Positions 1 through 9,575 of a DNA stretch of 64,000 nt are shown here, piece after piece. Source of the stretch: Jejuia sp040720935 (lineage in GTDB: Bacteria > Bacteroidota > Bacteroidia > Flavobacteriales > Flavobacteriaceae); the NCBI RefSeq assembly GCF_040720935.1, contig NZ_JBFDAE010000002.1:248001-312000 (forward strand), read 5' to 3'. The first letter of the stretch is position 1, and each line of letters begins with the position of its first letter. The position numbers were made by a program, and so were the translations under genes. The notes under the pieces are model-generated. The model made no database searches and was not told the DNA's origin. It saw only the letters and a list, made by a program, of their open reading frames with translations.

Positions 1-1990
1 TTTTGTTAAGTACTTGCTGGTCTGTTAATTTAATTTCGACAATATAGGTGCCTGTGCTCAATCTTCTTGAATCAATTGTGTGTTTACGTTCGTTTGAAGA
101 AATTATTCGTTTTGTAACTAATTTACCTGAAACATCATATAAAGTAATTGAAGCTATGTCCAATAATTGCGGATTGTGGATTTCAAGTTGGGAAATTCCT
201 GAGTTTTCAAATACTTTAAAATCATCGTTGGAAATTGTTTCTACGTTCAGATTGCTTTGATTGTTGAATGTGATTTCAAAACGGTCATTGTGGATGCCTT
301 TTGGAAGCGAGACTTCAAAAGCACCATTTTTTATATCCGTATAAGTGTTGTTGTCTTTATCAAAAAGATAAACGTTAACATCAGCAGGTACATCATTCAG
401 TTTAAAAACCTTTACACTAAAGCGTGTTGAAATCTCATTTGCCTTAAAGCCAATAGGTAGTCTAGTATTACTATCATACTTAATAGATTTTATAACTAAG
501 TTTTTATCATCAGAAATTAAATAAGCATCGTTAGCTAAATCTTGAGCTGGGCTAAGTGCATCAAAAGAGTTGTTATAAGTTGTGTTATTTGGAGTGCCTT
601 CACGAAAGGCAATAAGGTTTTCTTTGTAGAATGTATTATTGATGTGTGTATGGATTTTTATTTCAGGAATTATTGTAGGATTGTTTAATATACTTTGATA
701 ATCAATACCGTTATGAGACATAGCTATCACTTCTTTTTTCTCAGAATCCCCTGTTTTTTTAGCATTACCACCTTTTGCAAAAATAGAGCCATCACCACCA
801 GGAGTAGAATCTTCTGCTAGATATAAGCGCATAGCATTTGTAAAAAAAGCTTCATTTCCAACAGGAGAGGCTTCAGTTCCATCCGGCATTGCTACATTAT
901 ACGGGTTTAGTTTACTGCTTATAATAAAACCTTGGCCTACTGCTGCAAAACGTCTTTCGTTGTTGGGGCCATAATCTGCACCTGTTCCTACATCGTCACC
1001 GTTGCTACCTCCTTGAGCATCATAAGTTGAGAATGTAGCTTCTACATAAGTACCGTTATCCATATCGTCTGTTAAATCTCCAGCTGTATAAGTGCCATAG
1101 CCGCCCTGATAATTCGTTATATAATGTGAGCCAGTAGCTTGTTGTTCCCAAAAATAAATTTGAGCATTAATATAGGATATCGTAGGATGTCCAGCTCCAC
1201 CATCTGCAACACTAACATTTGCCTTTAAAAATTCTTTTAAGTCTAAAGCAGAAGGGTAAGGGTTTCCGGTTAGTGTTTCAACATGATCATCTGCACCTGA
1301 ATTTGGGTCGGTATCTGTTCCTGTGAACTCACAAGCAACCGAGAAATTACCATTATTTGGTCGTCCTCTAAAATCTAAAACATTATCGGTATTTGGGCTG
1401 CCTTTCATAGTAAAGCCATAACCTGTTGCTATACTACCAGTGTCTAATTGTAGTGCCCAGCCATTATAACCACCAGCCGAAATTAAGGTAAATATCCATT
1501 GGTTAGAGAGCGTGTTTGCTGTAGCGTTGTAGCTTGATGTATAGGTATAGTCAGTAGAGACAACATTGGTTAAATCTGCGTCATCATCAGGATTATGTAT
1601 ATTAGAACCATTAAAAGCAACATTCGCTTTCGCAGTACCAGCTACACTTACCCCAACTGGCGAACACCAAAAGTTATATTCAGTAGCTCCCACGGTTTGA
1701 TTTTGATACACAGAAAGTTCCCCTTCATCAGAATTTTTAATATCAGCATCTTGCATCAATTGGGCGTCACCTCTCATGTAGAGCATAGAAGTATCCGTTT
1801 CTAGACGGATATCGTTATTTACAAAAAGCACTACATCCCTTGCGTATAAATAGGAGTCATCATCAACATATAAATCTTGCGAAAATGTGTTAAAAGAGTA
1901 CGTTATTGCTAGAATAAAAGCAAGAGTAAACTTTAAGTTTTTAGAAATACAATTACTTGCTATTCTGAAATTAGGGATTTGGGGAATCAT
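1..1990 (-). CDS. Secreted protein with type IX sorting domain (partial, C-terminus off window)
   Basis: The reading frame is open on the minus strand from an ATG at 1990 to the first base of the window, about 663 residues with no stop, so the C-terminal end is missing. A signal peptide is visible (hydrophobic FTLAFILAITYSF, cleavage near TFSQ). The body is rich in Asn, Thr, Gly and Tyr, as in secreted adhesin-like proteins. It contains stretches such as GNPYPSALDLKEFL and GQGFII that are common in large flavobacterial cell-surface proteins. The last 75 or so residues look like a type A T9SS sorting domain (ITLYDVSGKLV, then STGTYIVEIK, then QQVLNK at the window edge). It is therefore likely exported by the type IX system. 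The exact function is not recognisable. Confidence 0.85.
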   Translation of the reverse strand, partial: MIPQIPNFRIASNCISKNLKFTLAFILAITYSFNTFSQDLYVDDDSYLYARDVVLFVNNDIRLETDTSMLYMRGDAQLMQDADIKNSDEGELSVYQNQTVGATEYNFWCSPVGVSVAGTAKANVAFNGSNIHNPDDDADLTNVVSTDYTYTSSYNATANTLSNQWIFTLISAGGYNGWALQLDTGSIATGYGFTMKGSPNTDNVLDFRGRPNNGNFSVACEFTGTDTDPNSGADDHVETLTGNPYPSALDLKEFLKANVSVADGGAGHPTISYINAQIYFWEQQATGSHYITNYQGGYGTYTAGDLTDDMDNGTYVEATFSTYDAQGGSNGDDVGTGADYGPNNERRFAAVGQGFIISSKLNPYNVAMPDGTEASPVGNEAFFTNAMRLYLAEDSTPGGDGSIFAKGGNAKKTGDSEKKEVIAMSHNGIDYQSILNNPTIIPEIKIHTHINNTFYKENLIAFREGTPNNTTYNNSFDALSPAQDLANDAYLISDDKNLVIKSIKYDSNTRLPIGFKANEISTRFSVKVFKLNDVPADVNVYLFDKDNNTYTDIKNGAFEVSLPKGIHNDRFEITFNNQSNLNVETISNDDFKVFENSGISQLEIHNPQLLDIASITLYDVSGKLVTKRIISSNERKHTIDSRRLSTGTYIVEIKLTDQQVLNK

Positions 1991-2118
1991 ATTTTTCAAT
2001 AGTTGGATGAGCAAATATAAATAAAAATATCAGTATAACCTGTTTTTGTGTATTTAATCGGTAATTTGTATTGATTTATATTAAAATGGATACTCTATTT
2101 CAGTTCGTTTATTTCATG

Positions 2119-2126
2119 TAAATTTG
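2119..2126 (+). promoter_or_regulatory. Bacteroidota -7 box for the 2148/2336 gene pair
   Basis: TAAATTTG fits the TAnnTTTG -7 element. It lies 21 bases before the ATG at 2148. No clear TTG -33 element is seen, so the call rests on the -7 box and its position only. Confidence 0.5.
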
Positions 2127-2147
2127 CCAAATTATACCTCGTTAGTT

Positions 2148-2336
2148 ATGAAATATTTCAATTACGTTTTAATTTTATTAGGTGCTGTTGTTGCAATTTA
2201 TGCCAAAGCAGAAGAGCATCAAGATCAATACATATTGATAAGTGGCATTGTGATATTAATGATTGGTATCTATAGAGTTTCTAAAACTATACCCAGCAGA
2301 AAAGAGCGTGATGACGAAACTGATACCGAGGACTAA
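2148..2336 (+). CDS. Small two-helix membrane protein
   Basis: A 62-residue protein if the ATG at 2148 (MKYFNYVLI) is used. An upstream in-frame ATG at 2124 sits inside or next to the predicted promoter box and is less likely. It has two hydrophobic helices (YVLILLGAVVAIYA and YILISGIVILMIGIY) joined by a short charged loop, then a polar tail ending in acidic residues. Its stop codon overlaps the ATG of the downstream Smr-domain gene (TAATG), so the two are probably translationally coupled. Such small proteins are commonly found ahead of Smr genes in flavobacteria. No function can be assigned. Confidence 0.7.
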   Translation: MKYFNYVLILLGAVVAIYAKAEEHQDQYILISGIVILMIGIYRVSKTIPSRKERDDETDTED

Positions 2337-2893
2337 TGCGTTTTAAAATAGGAAATAGAGTTGCGGTTTTAGATGAAGAATTATCTGGTGTTGTAAAGCA
2401 GATAGATGAAACTACTGTTACTTTAGAAACCGAAGATGGATTTCTATTGGATTTTGAAGCGCATGAATTGGTGCTATTAGATACAGATAATGATTTGGAC
2501 GCTGCTGTTTTTTCAAATTCTAATGTAAATGAAGTGCTTTCAGAAAAGGAAGGCGGCAAACGTAAGTCCCATAAAAGAGTAAAACCAAAAGAGCGCTCGC
2601 AACCAGCAATGGAAGTAGATTTACATATCAATCAATTGGTAAGGTCTTCTAGGGGCATGACGAATTTTGATATGTTGAACTTGCAGATGCAAACCGCGAA
2701 ACGACAATTGGAATTCGCCATTTCAAAACGGATTCAGCGTATTGTTTTTATCCATGGTGTTGGAGAGGGTGTTTTAAAAGCGGAATTGGAATCTTTGTTT
2801 GGACGTTATGATAATTTAAAATATTACGACGCCAATTATCAAAAATACGGTCTTGGTGCAACCGAAGTTTATTTTTATCAAAACAAAGCTTAA
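2336..2893 (+). CDS. Smr/MutS2-type domain protein (DUF2027-like)
   Basis: A 185-residue protein. The N-terminal part (about 1-50, starting RFKIGNRVAVLDEELSG) looks like the small beta domain of DUF2027 proteins. A charged linker follows. The C-terminal part (about 92-183) has the Smr signatures VDLHINQL and FIHGVGEGVLKAEL. Smr domains are nucleic-acid binding and often nicking modules, best known from the C-terminus of MutS2. The exact role of these stand-alone flavobacterial forms is not established. It overlaps the upstream membrane-protein gene by one base and the converging lipoprotein gene by four bases. Confidence 0.85.
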   Translation: MRFKIGNRVAVLDEELSGVVKQIDETTVTLETEDGFLLDFEAHELVLLDTDNDLDAAVFSNSNVNEVLSEKEGGKRKSHKRVKPKERSQPAMEVDLHINQLVRSSRGMTNFDMLNLQMQTAKRQLEFAISKRIQRIVFIHGVGEGVLKAELESLFGRYDNLKYYDANYQKYGLGATEVYFYQNKA

Positions 2894-3879
2894 TTAAAAA
2901 CTGGGGTAACTTTTCTAGTATTTGTGAGCTCACTTAATCCAGTCAAAAAACCAAAATTTAATTCTTCTTGTAATAGGAAATCCAAAGAAATATCCTCAAC
3001 TACCATGTTTACCGTATAGGTCTGACTAATGGAGTGTTCTTTGTAAGCCGTTGCAGGAGTTTCGGTTTTAACTGCTGGATTCAAATAATCTGCTCCTACA
3101 TCAGGATTGGTTATATCGTCTAGCGGGTTTTGGTTTTGTGTATTATTTTCCTCATCTCTTGTTAAAGTGCCGTCGCCGTCATCATCACTATCCAAATAAT
3201 CTGGTGTACCGTCTTTGTCAAAATCTTGAGCATCAGAAGGGCTGCCATCTCCATCCACATCTGGTTTTTCATTTTTAGTAAATACATTATCGCCGTCGTC
3301 ATCTGCATCTATAAAATTTGCTAAACCATCGCCATCTGTATCGAAACCATCTTCAATTTTTTCATCAACGTCCCCAATGGTTTTATCGTTGGAATTGTCA
3401 TCCAGATAGTTGTAAACACCATCATTATCATCATCTCCTAGTGGATCAATACCGTTTGGGCCTTCAAATTCAGAAGGAATGCCATCATTATCATCTTCTA
3501 TAAGAATCCTAATAATTTTTGCCGTACAAGAGCTGCTTTCATCAACCACAATATTTAAATTGGAAGGCGGTATAATGGTGCAAAACAAATCGTTAGGTAA
3601 GTCTGTTCTATTGTATGTTCTATAATTAAATGTTGCGGTTTCTTCAAAGGTTAAGGTATCTACTTCGGTTTCAAAAAGTTCTTCGAGAGTTAATGATGTA
3701 AAAAGCACAGAAAGCGTTTCGGTAGGTTCTTCCTTTGTCTTGTAGAATAATAAATCGCTTTCTTCACAAGCTTGAAATGTGTCATCAAAATCAAATTCAA
3801 CAGTAAATACATCGCCATCGCTACACGAAAAAATGAATAGAAAACAAATTGAACTAAGTAGTAAGAATAGATTACGCAT
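2890..3879 (-). CDS. Lipoprotein with acidic calcium-binding (thrombospondin type 3-like) repeats
   Basis: The start at 3879 (MRNLFLLLSSIC) gives a 329-residue protein with a lipoprotein signal ending in FIFSCSDGD. An upstream in-frame ATG at 3900 would add seven residues ahead of the signal. Residues of about 125-265 hold a run of aspartate-rich repeats (DDDNDG, DTDGDG, DADDDGD, DVDGDG, DFDKDG, DSDDDGDG) like the calcium-binding loops of thrombospondin type 3 and OmpA-linked proteins. Around these are unrecognised beta-rich segments. It is probably anchored in the outer membrane. No enzymatic motif is seen. The gene converges with the Smr gene, overlapping it by four bases. Confidence 0.8.
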   Translation of the reverse strand: MRNLFLLLSSICFLFIFSCSDGDVFTVEFDFDDTFQACEESDLLFYKTKEEPTETLSVLFTSLTLEELFETEVDTLTFEETATFNYRTYNRTDLPNDLFCTIIPPSNLNIVVDESSSCTAKIIRILIEDDNDGIPSEFEGPNGIDPLGDDDNDGVYNYLDDNSNDKTIGDVDEKIEDGFDTDGDGLANFIDADDDGDNVFTKNEKPDVDGDGSPSDAQDFDKDGTPDYLDSDDDGDGTLTRDEENNTQNQNPLDDITNPDVGADYLNPAVKTETPATAYKEHSISQTYTVNMVVEDISLDFLLQEELNFGFLTGLSELTNTRKVTPVFN

Positions 3880-3932
3880 TGGGTTTTTAATTTTACACAA
3901 AAATAATAGAATTGTATTTATAACGAGACTTA

Positions 3933-3962
3933 TTGATAATAATTTTATTTCAAGTATTTTTG
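3933..3962 (+). promoter_or_regulatory. TTG / TAnnTTTG promoter of the cysteine desulfurase gene
   Basis: TTG at 3933-3935 and TATTTTTG at 3955-3962 are separated by 19 bases, an excellent match to the Bacteroidota -33/-7 promoter. Transcription would start near 3966, leaving a leader of about 55 bases before the ATG at 4022. Confidence 0.7.
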
Positions 3963-4021
3963 AGCCTTAAAGGCTATTTATTCATTAAATGGTTTTGTTA
4001 ATAATTATAAACCATAATCTT

Positions 4022-5161
4022 ATGAAATCGGTTTACTTGGATAATGCAGCAACCACCAAAATGCGTGATGAAGTTATTTCTGTAATAACTGAAACGATGA
4101 AAAATAATTATGGAAATGCTTCATCTTCATATGGTTTAGGTCGATTATCTAAAACGTTGATTGAAGCGTCCAGAAAAGCAATTGCTAAAATTTTAAATGT
4201 TTCTGCAGGCGAAATTGTTTTTACTTCGGGAGGTACTGAGGCTGATAATTTGGTACTGAGAAGTGCGGTAAAAGATTTAGGGGTTGCGCATATTATTACC
4301 ACAAAAATTGAACATCATGCCGTACTGCACACCGTTGAGCAATTGCAAAAAGAGTATAATATCTCTGTAAGTTTTTTAAAACTGGATGAATTTGGAACGA
4401 TTGATTTTAATGAACTCGAACAGCTATTAAAAAACAATACAAAAGTTTTGGTAAGTTTAATGCACGTGAATAATGAAATAGGAAATATTTTGGATATAAA
4501 ACGTGTTGCCCATTTATGTGAAGCATATGACGCCTTGTTTCATTCTGATGCGGTACAATCTATAGGACATTATAATTTAGATTTACAAGAAATTAAAATT
4601 GATTTTCTAGCAGCTAGTGCGCATAAATTCCATGGGCCAAAAGGTGTGGGTTTTGCTTTTATTAGAAAAAATAGGGTTTTAAAACCGATGATTTGTGGTG
4701 GGGAACAAGAACGCGGATTGCGTGCAGGCACCGAAAGTGTGCATAATATTGCGGGTTTGGAAAAGGCAATGTCTTTAACTTATGGCAACATCGAAAAAGA
4801 GACTAGTTATATAAAGGGACTGAAAACCTATTTTATTTCTAAGCTTAAAGCTGAAATACCCGATGTGAAATTCAATGGACTTTCGGAAGATTTGGAAAAA
4901 AGTACTTATACACTTTTAAATGTGCAATTGCCTATCGCGGCTAATAAGTCGGCAATGTTTCTCTTTCAATTGGATTTAAAAGGTATTGCATGTTCTAAAG
5001 GAAGTGCTTGCCAGAGTGGGAGCAATCAAAAATCGCATGTGCTTACTGAAATTTTGAATAAAGAGGAATTAGAAAAGCCTTCAATTCGGTTTTCCTTGAG
5101 TGTTTTTAATACTAAGGATGAAGTGGATTATGTGGTTGGTGTTTTAAAAGAATTAATCTAA
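4022..5161 (+). CDS. Cysteine desulfurase (NifS/IscS family, PLP enzyme)
   Basis: Predicted to remove sulfur from cysteine, giving alanine and an enzyme persulfide for Fe-S clusters or thiolation. The ATG at 4022 (MKSVYLDNAAT) begins exactly at the family's conserved N-terminus and gives 379 residues, the usual size; an upstream in-frame ATG at 3989 is not needed. Visible motifs are the DNAATT start, HHAVLHT, the PLP lysine in SAHKFHG (K202), and the active-site cysteine loop CSKGSACQSG (C330, with another Cys at 324). The gene stands alone with its own promoter and no iscU or suf neighbours, so a house-keeping sulfur donor role is likely but the partner is unknown. Confidence 0.92.
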   Translation: MKSVYLDNAATTKMRDEVISVITETMKNNYGNASSSYGLGRLSKTLIEASRKAIAKILNVSAGEIVFTSGGTEADNLVLRSAVKDLGVAHIITTKIEHHAVLHTVEQLQKEYNISVSFLKLDEFGTIDFNELEQLLKNNTKVLVSLMHVNNEIGNILDIKRVAHLCEAYDALFHSDAVQSIGHYNLDLQEIKIDFLAASAHKFHGPKGVGFAFIRKNRVLKPMICGGEQERGLRAGTESVHNIAGLEKAMSLTYGNIEKETSYIKGLKTYFISKLKAEIPDVKFNGLSEDLEKSTYTLLNVQLPIAANKSAMFLFQLDLKGIACSKGSACQSGSNQKSHVLTEILNKEELEKPSIRFSLSVFNTKDEVDYVVGVLKELI

Positions 5162-5238
5162 ATTCTTCTAGATTGTTGGTTGCCTTACTTTCTTATTTTG
5201 GAATTTAGTGTTTGTTTTTTTGGAGTTTTTACAGGTAG

Positions 5239-7704
5239 TTAAAACTTCATTGTCGTCCTAACATTAAACACACGGGGCGTTAAATAATTAGGAATGGCAT
5301 ATTGACGCTTGCTATAAACATCTCTTACCCAGGTGTTGGTAATTGAGTTTTGAACATCAAAAAGATTAAAGATTTCAAACCCGAACGCCAATTCCTTAAA
5401 CGGTTTTTTCCAGCCGCTTTTAAATTGTTTTTTCTCATCTACGATGACAAACTGAAACCCAACATCGGCACGTTTATAATCTGGCAATCGATTTTGGTAT
5501 TGATACGGATCTGCATAACTTGGGGAGCCACCTGGCAATCCCGTATTGTAAACCAAGTTTAAATACATTTTCATGCTCGGAATATTTGGTACATAATCCT
5601 GAAACAAAGCGGCGAACTTTAAACGTTGATCTGTAGGCCTTGAAATGTAACCTCTGTTCTCAATGTTTTCTTCAGTTTTTAAATACCCGAAACTAAACCA
5701 AGATTCTGTTCCGGGGACAAATTCACCATTCAATCTCATATCCAGACCGTAAGCATAAGCTTTTGCATTGTTTTTAGCGCGGTATCGAATTCGAACATTT
5801 TCTAGAGTATAGGCGTTTACATCGCTTAAATTTTTATAATAAACTTCAGAAGTCAATTTAAAAGGTCTGTCCCACATTTTAAAACTATAATCATTTCCTA
5901 ATACCAAGTGAAAGGATTTTTGGGCTTTTACATTCGGTTGAACCGTTCCTGTTGAATCTCTTAACTCACGGTAAAAAGGGGGTTGATAATATAATCCAGT
6001 AGCAACTCTAAACAGCATGTCCTTCTCCCAATTAGGTTTTATGGCAAATTGCCCACGCGGACTGAAAACAGTTTGATTTGATGACGCGATACCATCTCCT
6101 TTTACACCCCAATTATGCACACGCACACCTGCATTGTACCAAACATCGCTAGACCCTAAAGTAGAACGTTTGCTCCATTGCGCATAAGCCTGCAGTCTAT
6201 TTATTTGAGTATTGTTTTTGGCCCTTACGTTTGTAAATGGTGTTAAAGGGCCTGTGTAGGGTTCATAAGGTTGCTCGTTATTAGGCAAGGTCTTAGGAGG
6301 TCTAATTGAAAAACCTGCGGAATCTATAACTTCCCATTCAACGAGTCTATCTCGAATATCCTCATTTGTAAATTTAACAGACCATTCAATTCTATTGTCC
6401 TCTATTTTCAAATCGCCTTTATGTTGAATGGTGGTTATTAAAGCATCCAAATCATTTCTACCATGATTTAATTGACTCCCGATTCCTTCGGTAAATTCAA
6501 CGTCTCCTAAATCTTCATCCCCAATATTTGTATTTACTTCACCTAAACTGTATTGCGCTAAAATATCAAAGTATTCCTCTTCTGTAGTATGATAAGCGGA
6601 AGCTGTAAGGTTTAAGGTTAAATCATCATTTGCAAAGTAAGTCCCTTGAAATGCACCAAAAGCAGTTTTGTATTCGTCCTTTTCCTTGCCTTGATAAAAC
6701 ACCACAAGTGCAATAGGTTCGGCTAAAGTTCCAAAATTAGTCTGACGTGTTAAGGGTTCGTAATCATATTTGTTCAATGAGGCATTCCCCAAAAAACTAA
6801 AATGGAATTTATTAGTGAATTTATAGGTGAAAAAACCTTGAACATCGGCAAAAACAGGTTTAAAGTTCGTTTCAGTTTCTTTAGCATTTACCAGTAAATT
6901 GTTATTTCTATAACGCGCGCCAATAATGCCCGTGAATTTGGAATCTTTACTCATGTTTTCAACAGAAACCGCTGCTCCCAATAAACTTAAATCGGCGTTG
7001 ACTTCAAATTGATGAGGTGTTTTATAAGTAATGTCTAAAACAGAAGATAACTTATCGCCATACTTCGCTTGAAAACCACCTGCCGAAAAATCCACATTTT
7101 GCACCAAATCCGTATTAACAAAACTCAGGCCTTCCTGCTGACCCGAACGGACTAAAAACGGACGATACACTTCAATACCATTGATATAGACCAAGTTTTC
7201 ATCATAATTTCCGCCTCTTACCGAATATTGTGTGCTCAATTCGTTGTTGTTGTTAACACCCGGCAACGACATTAATAAATTTTCAACGCCAGGATTTGCG
7301 CTAGGAATTTTTCTAATAGTTTCTGGTTCTAATGTAACAATACCTTCAACATCTTTTCTTCGTTTCCCTTTAACTATTACGGTTGCAATTTGTTCTCTTG
7401 ATTCACTAAAAACAGGATTGAATTCTTTAATCACCCCATTCTTCAGATTAAAAGTAACCACTATTTTTTTATAGGAAAGATGCGTAAATTCAATCGTTAC
7501 ATCTTGATTTGCAGGAATTGATAAGGTGTAAAACCCGTTTTCATTGGTTTCTGTTCCTACCGTTCCTGCTTTAATTGAGACTTTTGGGATGGGTTGATTG
7601 TTTTCATTTAAAATGATACCTTTTATAGATGCTTCTTGTGCAAAACCAATTGCGAATGAGAATAATGATAATAAAAGTATGGAGAGTCGGTAAGTTGTTT
7701 TCAA
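5239..7704 (-). CDS. TonB-dependent outer-membrane receptor with carboxypeptidase-like N-domain
   Basis: An 821-residue protein with a signal peptide (SILLLSLFSFAIGFAQ). Next is a carboxypeptidase regulatory-like domain (about 24-105, GIILNENNQPIPKVSIKAG) that is usual in Bacteroidota receptors. It is followed by the plug domain (about 110-240, with YSVRGGNYDENLVYINGIEV) and a large barrel ending in a C-terminal aromatic strand (FNVRTTMKF). It should import a substrate across the outer membrane using TonB energy; the substrate cannot be told. No SusD partner is adjacent. Instead it lies 12 bases downstream of an M23 peptidase gene on the same strand, suggesting co-transcription. Confidence 0.92.
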   Translation of the reverse strand: MKTTYRLSILLLSLFSFAIGFAQEASIKGIILNENNQPIPKVSIKAGTVGTETNENGFYTLSIPANQDVTIEFTHLSYKKIVVTFNLKNGVIKEFNPVFSESREQIATVIVKGKRRKDVEGIVTLEPETIRKIPSANPGVENLLMSLPGVNNNNELSTQYSVRGGNYDENLVYINGIEVYRPFLVRSGQQEGLSFVNTDLVQNVDFSAGGFQAKYGDKLSSVLDITYKTPHQFEVNADLSLLGAAVSVENMSKDSKFTGIIGARYRNNNLLVNAKETETNFKPVFADVQGFFTYKFTNKFHFSFLGNASLNKYDYEPLTRQTNFGTLAEPIALVVFYQGKEKDEYKTAFGAFQGTYFANDDLTLNLTASAYHTTEEEYFDILAQYSLGEVNTNIGDEDLGDVEFTEGIGSQLNHGRNDLDALITTIQHKGDLKIEDNRIEWSVKFTNEDIRDRLVEWEVIDSAGFSIRPPKTLPNNEQPYEPYTGPLTPFTNVRAKNNTQINRLQAYAQWSKRSTLGSSDVWYNAGVRVHNWGVKGDGIASSNQTVFSPRGQFAIKPNWEKDMLFRVATGLYYQPPFYRELRDSTGTVQPNVKAQKSFHLVLGNDYSFKMWDRPFKLTSEVYYKNLSDVNAYTLENVRIRYRAKNNAKAYAYGLDMRLNGEFVPGTESWFSFGYLKTEENIENRGYISRPTDQRLKFAALFQDYVPNIPSMKMYLNLVYNTGLPGGSPSYADPYQYQNRLPDYKRADVGFQFVIVDEKKQFKSGWKKPFKELAFGFEIFNLFDVQNSITNTWVRDVYSKRQYAIPNYLTPRVFNVRTTMKF

Positions 7705-7716
7705 AAGTGCTGCAAT

Positions 7717-9402
7717 TTATTTTCGGTAAAATAGTGTTTCAAAAGTAGAACTATTTCCAACATTATCGGTAACAATTACTTTTAAATTGTTTTTTGTTTC
7801 GGTTATAATGCCATCATTAAAATCATGGGTTAAGGTATTTAGCTTATAGTCGTGCTCCATTAAAATCCATTTTCCGTTAACGGTAGCACGATAGTTTGAA
7901 ATACCCGAGGCATCATCATCAATCCTAATTTTTAAAAAACGAAACTTACTTAACCATTGCCCGTCTTTAAAATTAATGGGTTTAATAGTTGGCTTCGTAT
8001 CGTCCATTGCTAGCGCAAATTCACCTAAATATTTGGTATATGTTGTTAATGTATCGCCACTTCTTTTAGTAAACGAGTAATATGGTGTTTTCTTGTATCC
8101 AGAGAGTTTTGCGATGTATAGTTTTCTCTTTTCGGCATCAGCATATTTTGCAATGTTATAGGAAATCTTGATGTTTTTTTTAAGTGGAATAATATCCTTA
8201 TGTAGTTTTAAGGTATCGCTATTCACATTATAATCTAAATAAAAATCATTATAAAATGTGTCAGGAAAAATAGAGACATGGATGTCTTTTTCCTTTAATT
8301 CGGTGCTTTTATCGGCATAAATATAGTAAGGTGTTTTTATCGTTTTTTTGGGTTTGATGCTTTTGCTTCTAGTGCCTTTAATGGAAACAGTTATCCAAGA
8401 GGTATTGTTTTTAAAATCACTTACTTTAATTTTATACACCGAATAAGTGCTGTCTTCAACTGAAAGAATTCCTTCGTTTTGAATGTCTTTGTAGATGCTT
8501 AATGGATTGTTGTCTCTAAACAATTTTTGAACACGCTGTCTGTTGGTTTTGAAGTGTTTATAGTCTATTAATTGATTGATATGTTTAGTTTCGTCAAATG
8601 AAAATCTTTTGAAATCCAATTCAAAATTTTTGCTGCCATTTACAAAGGTTTGAATGTTGGAAACCCCATTTTTGTTGGTCGCCATATCTTGCCTGTCCCA
8701 AGTAGAAATGCCAAAACCAATCTTCCCGAAAGCTTTAATGTTTTCAACGGTATAATCTCCGTTTTTTAAAGGAATCAATCTCAATTTCTGTTTTTCACTT
8801 GAATTGTTGACATGAGAACTTTCATTAATAGGATAGGCATAAATTGAAGTGACAGTTGGCAACGAACTGTCTTTAATATCAATTCCAAACAGCATTGGGT
8901 TTATGGGGCGTTCTGCGTTATCGCGAATTTCAAAATGAAGATGCGGGCCTCCTGAGCCTCCAGAATTACCGCTGTACGCCACTAAATTGTCCTTTTTTAC
9001 CAAAAGTTCATCGGGTTTAGGAAACAACTCGATTTCATAAGATTCTTTTTCGTATTGTTTTTTCTTAATGTAGTTTTCAATGTCTGGTGCGAACTTTTTT
9101 AAATGCGCATATACCGTGGTATAGCCGTTGGGATGTGTGATGTACAAAGCTTTGCCGTAACCATAATGCGCTATTTTAATTCTGCTTACATAACCATCAG
9201 CCGAGGCGTTTACCTTTAAACCGGTACGTTGTTGGGTTTTGATGTCCATTCCGGAATGGAAGTGATTGGTTCGTAATTCAGCAAATGTTCCAGATAACAC
9301 CAAGGGAATCTCCAACGGACTAGAAAAATAATCTTGTGGATATTGGGTCTGGGCATTGGTAAATAAAGGTATAAGTACTAAAAGGGCAAGGATTAATCGC
9401 AT
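7717..9402 (-). CDS. M23 family metallopeptidase (peptidoglycan endopeptidase-like)
   Basis: The start at 9402 (MRLILALLVLIPLFTNAQ) gives a 561-residue protein with a clear signal peptide. A farther in-frame ATG at 9465 would put 21 extra residues before the signal. The M23 (LytM-like) domain is near the N-terminus: NHFHSGMDI supplies a zinc His and Asp (H49, D53), YAHL follows, and HLHFEIRD supplies the remaining ligands near residue 155. The long C-terminal part (about 200-561) is beta-rich and unrecognised. It probably works in the periplasm on cell-wall peptides. It is the first gene of a likely two-gene unit with the TonB receptor. Confidence 0.9.
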   Translation of the reverse strand: MRLILALLVLIPLFTNAQTQYPQDYFSSPLEIPLVLSGTFAELRTNHFHSGMDIKTQQRTGLKVNASADGYVSRIKIAHYGYGKALYITHPNGYTTVYAHLKKFAPDIENYIKKKQYEKESYEIELFPKPDELLVKKDNLVAYSGNSGGSGGPHLHFEIRDNAERPINPMLFGIDIKDSSLPTVTSIYAYPINESSHVNNSSEKQKLRLIPLKNGDYTVENIKAFGKIGFGISTWDRQDMATNKNGVSNIQTFVNGSKNFELDFKRFSFDETKHINQLIDYKHFKTNRQRVQKLFRDNNPLSIYKDIQNEGILSVEDSTYSVYKIKVSDFKNNTSWITVSIKGTRSKSIKPKKTIKTPYYIYADKSTELKEKDIHVSIFPDTFYNDFYLDYNVNSDTLKLHKDIIPLKKNIKISYNIAKYADAEKRKLYIAKLSGYKKTPYYSFTKRSGDTLTTYTKYLGEFALAMDDTKPTIKPINFKDGQWLSKFRFLKIRIDDDASGISNYRATVNGKWILMEHDYKLNTLTHDFNDGIITETKNNLKVIVTDNVGNSSTFETLFYRK

Positions 9403-9520
9403 AATTTTGTATTGGGCTAAAATATTAATTTGATAGTTATTAGCAAAGAACAAAACAAAAATCAAGCCATTTAATTTTATTTCAAATCTGAAATTATTTT
9501 CAAAATATATGGAAAAACTA

Positions 9521-9551
9521 TTGTAATTTCGAGTGAGGTATGTTAACTTTG
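9521..9551 (+). promoter_or_regulatory. TTG / TAnnTTTG promoter upstream of the ZapB-like and zapA genes
   Basis: TTG at 9521-9523 and TAACTTTG at 9544-9551 are separated by 20 bases. The start would be near 9555, about 20 bases before the ATG at 9576. It probably drives both the small coiled-coil gene and zapA. Confidence 0.65.
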
Positions 9552-9575
9552 TGTAATAAGTATTGAATTTTGTAA

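Noticed and set aside
48..260. Plus-strand frames of 70 and 69 codons at 48-260 and 1595-1804
   Set aside because: They lie inside the minus-strand type IX cargo gene, whose 663-codon frame with signal peptide and sorting domain is far stronger.
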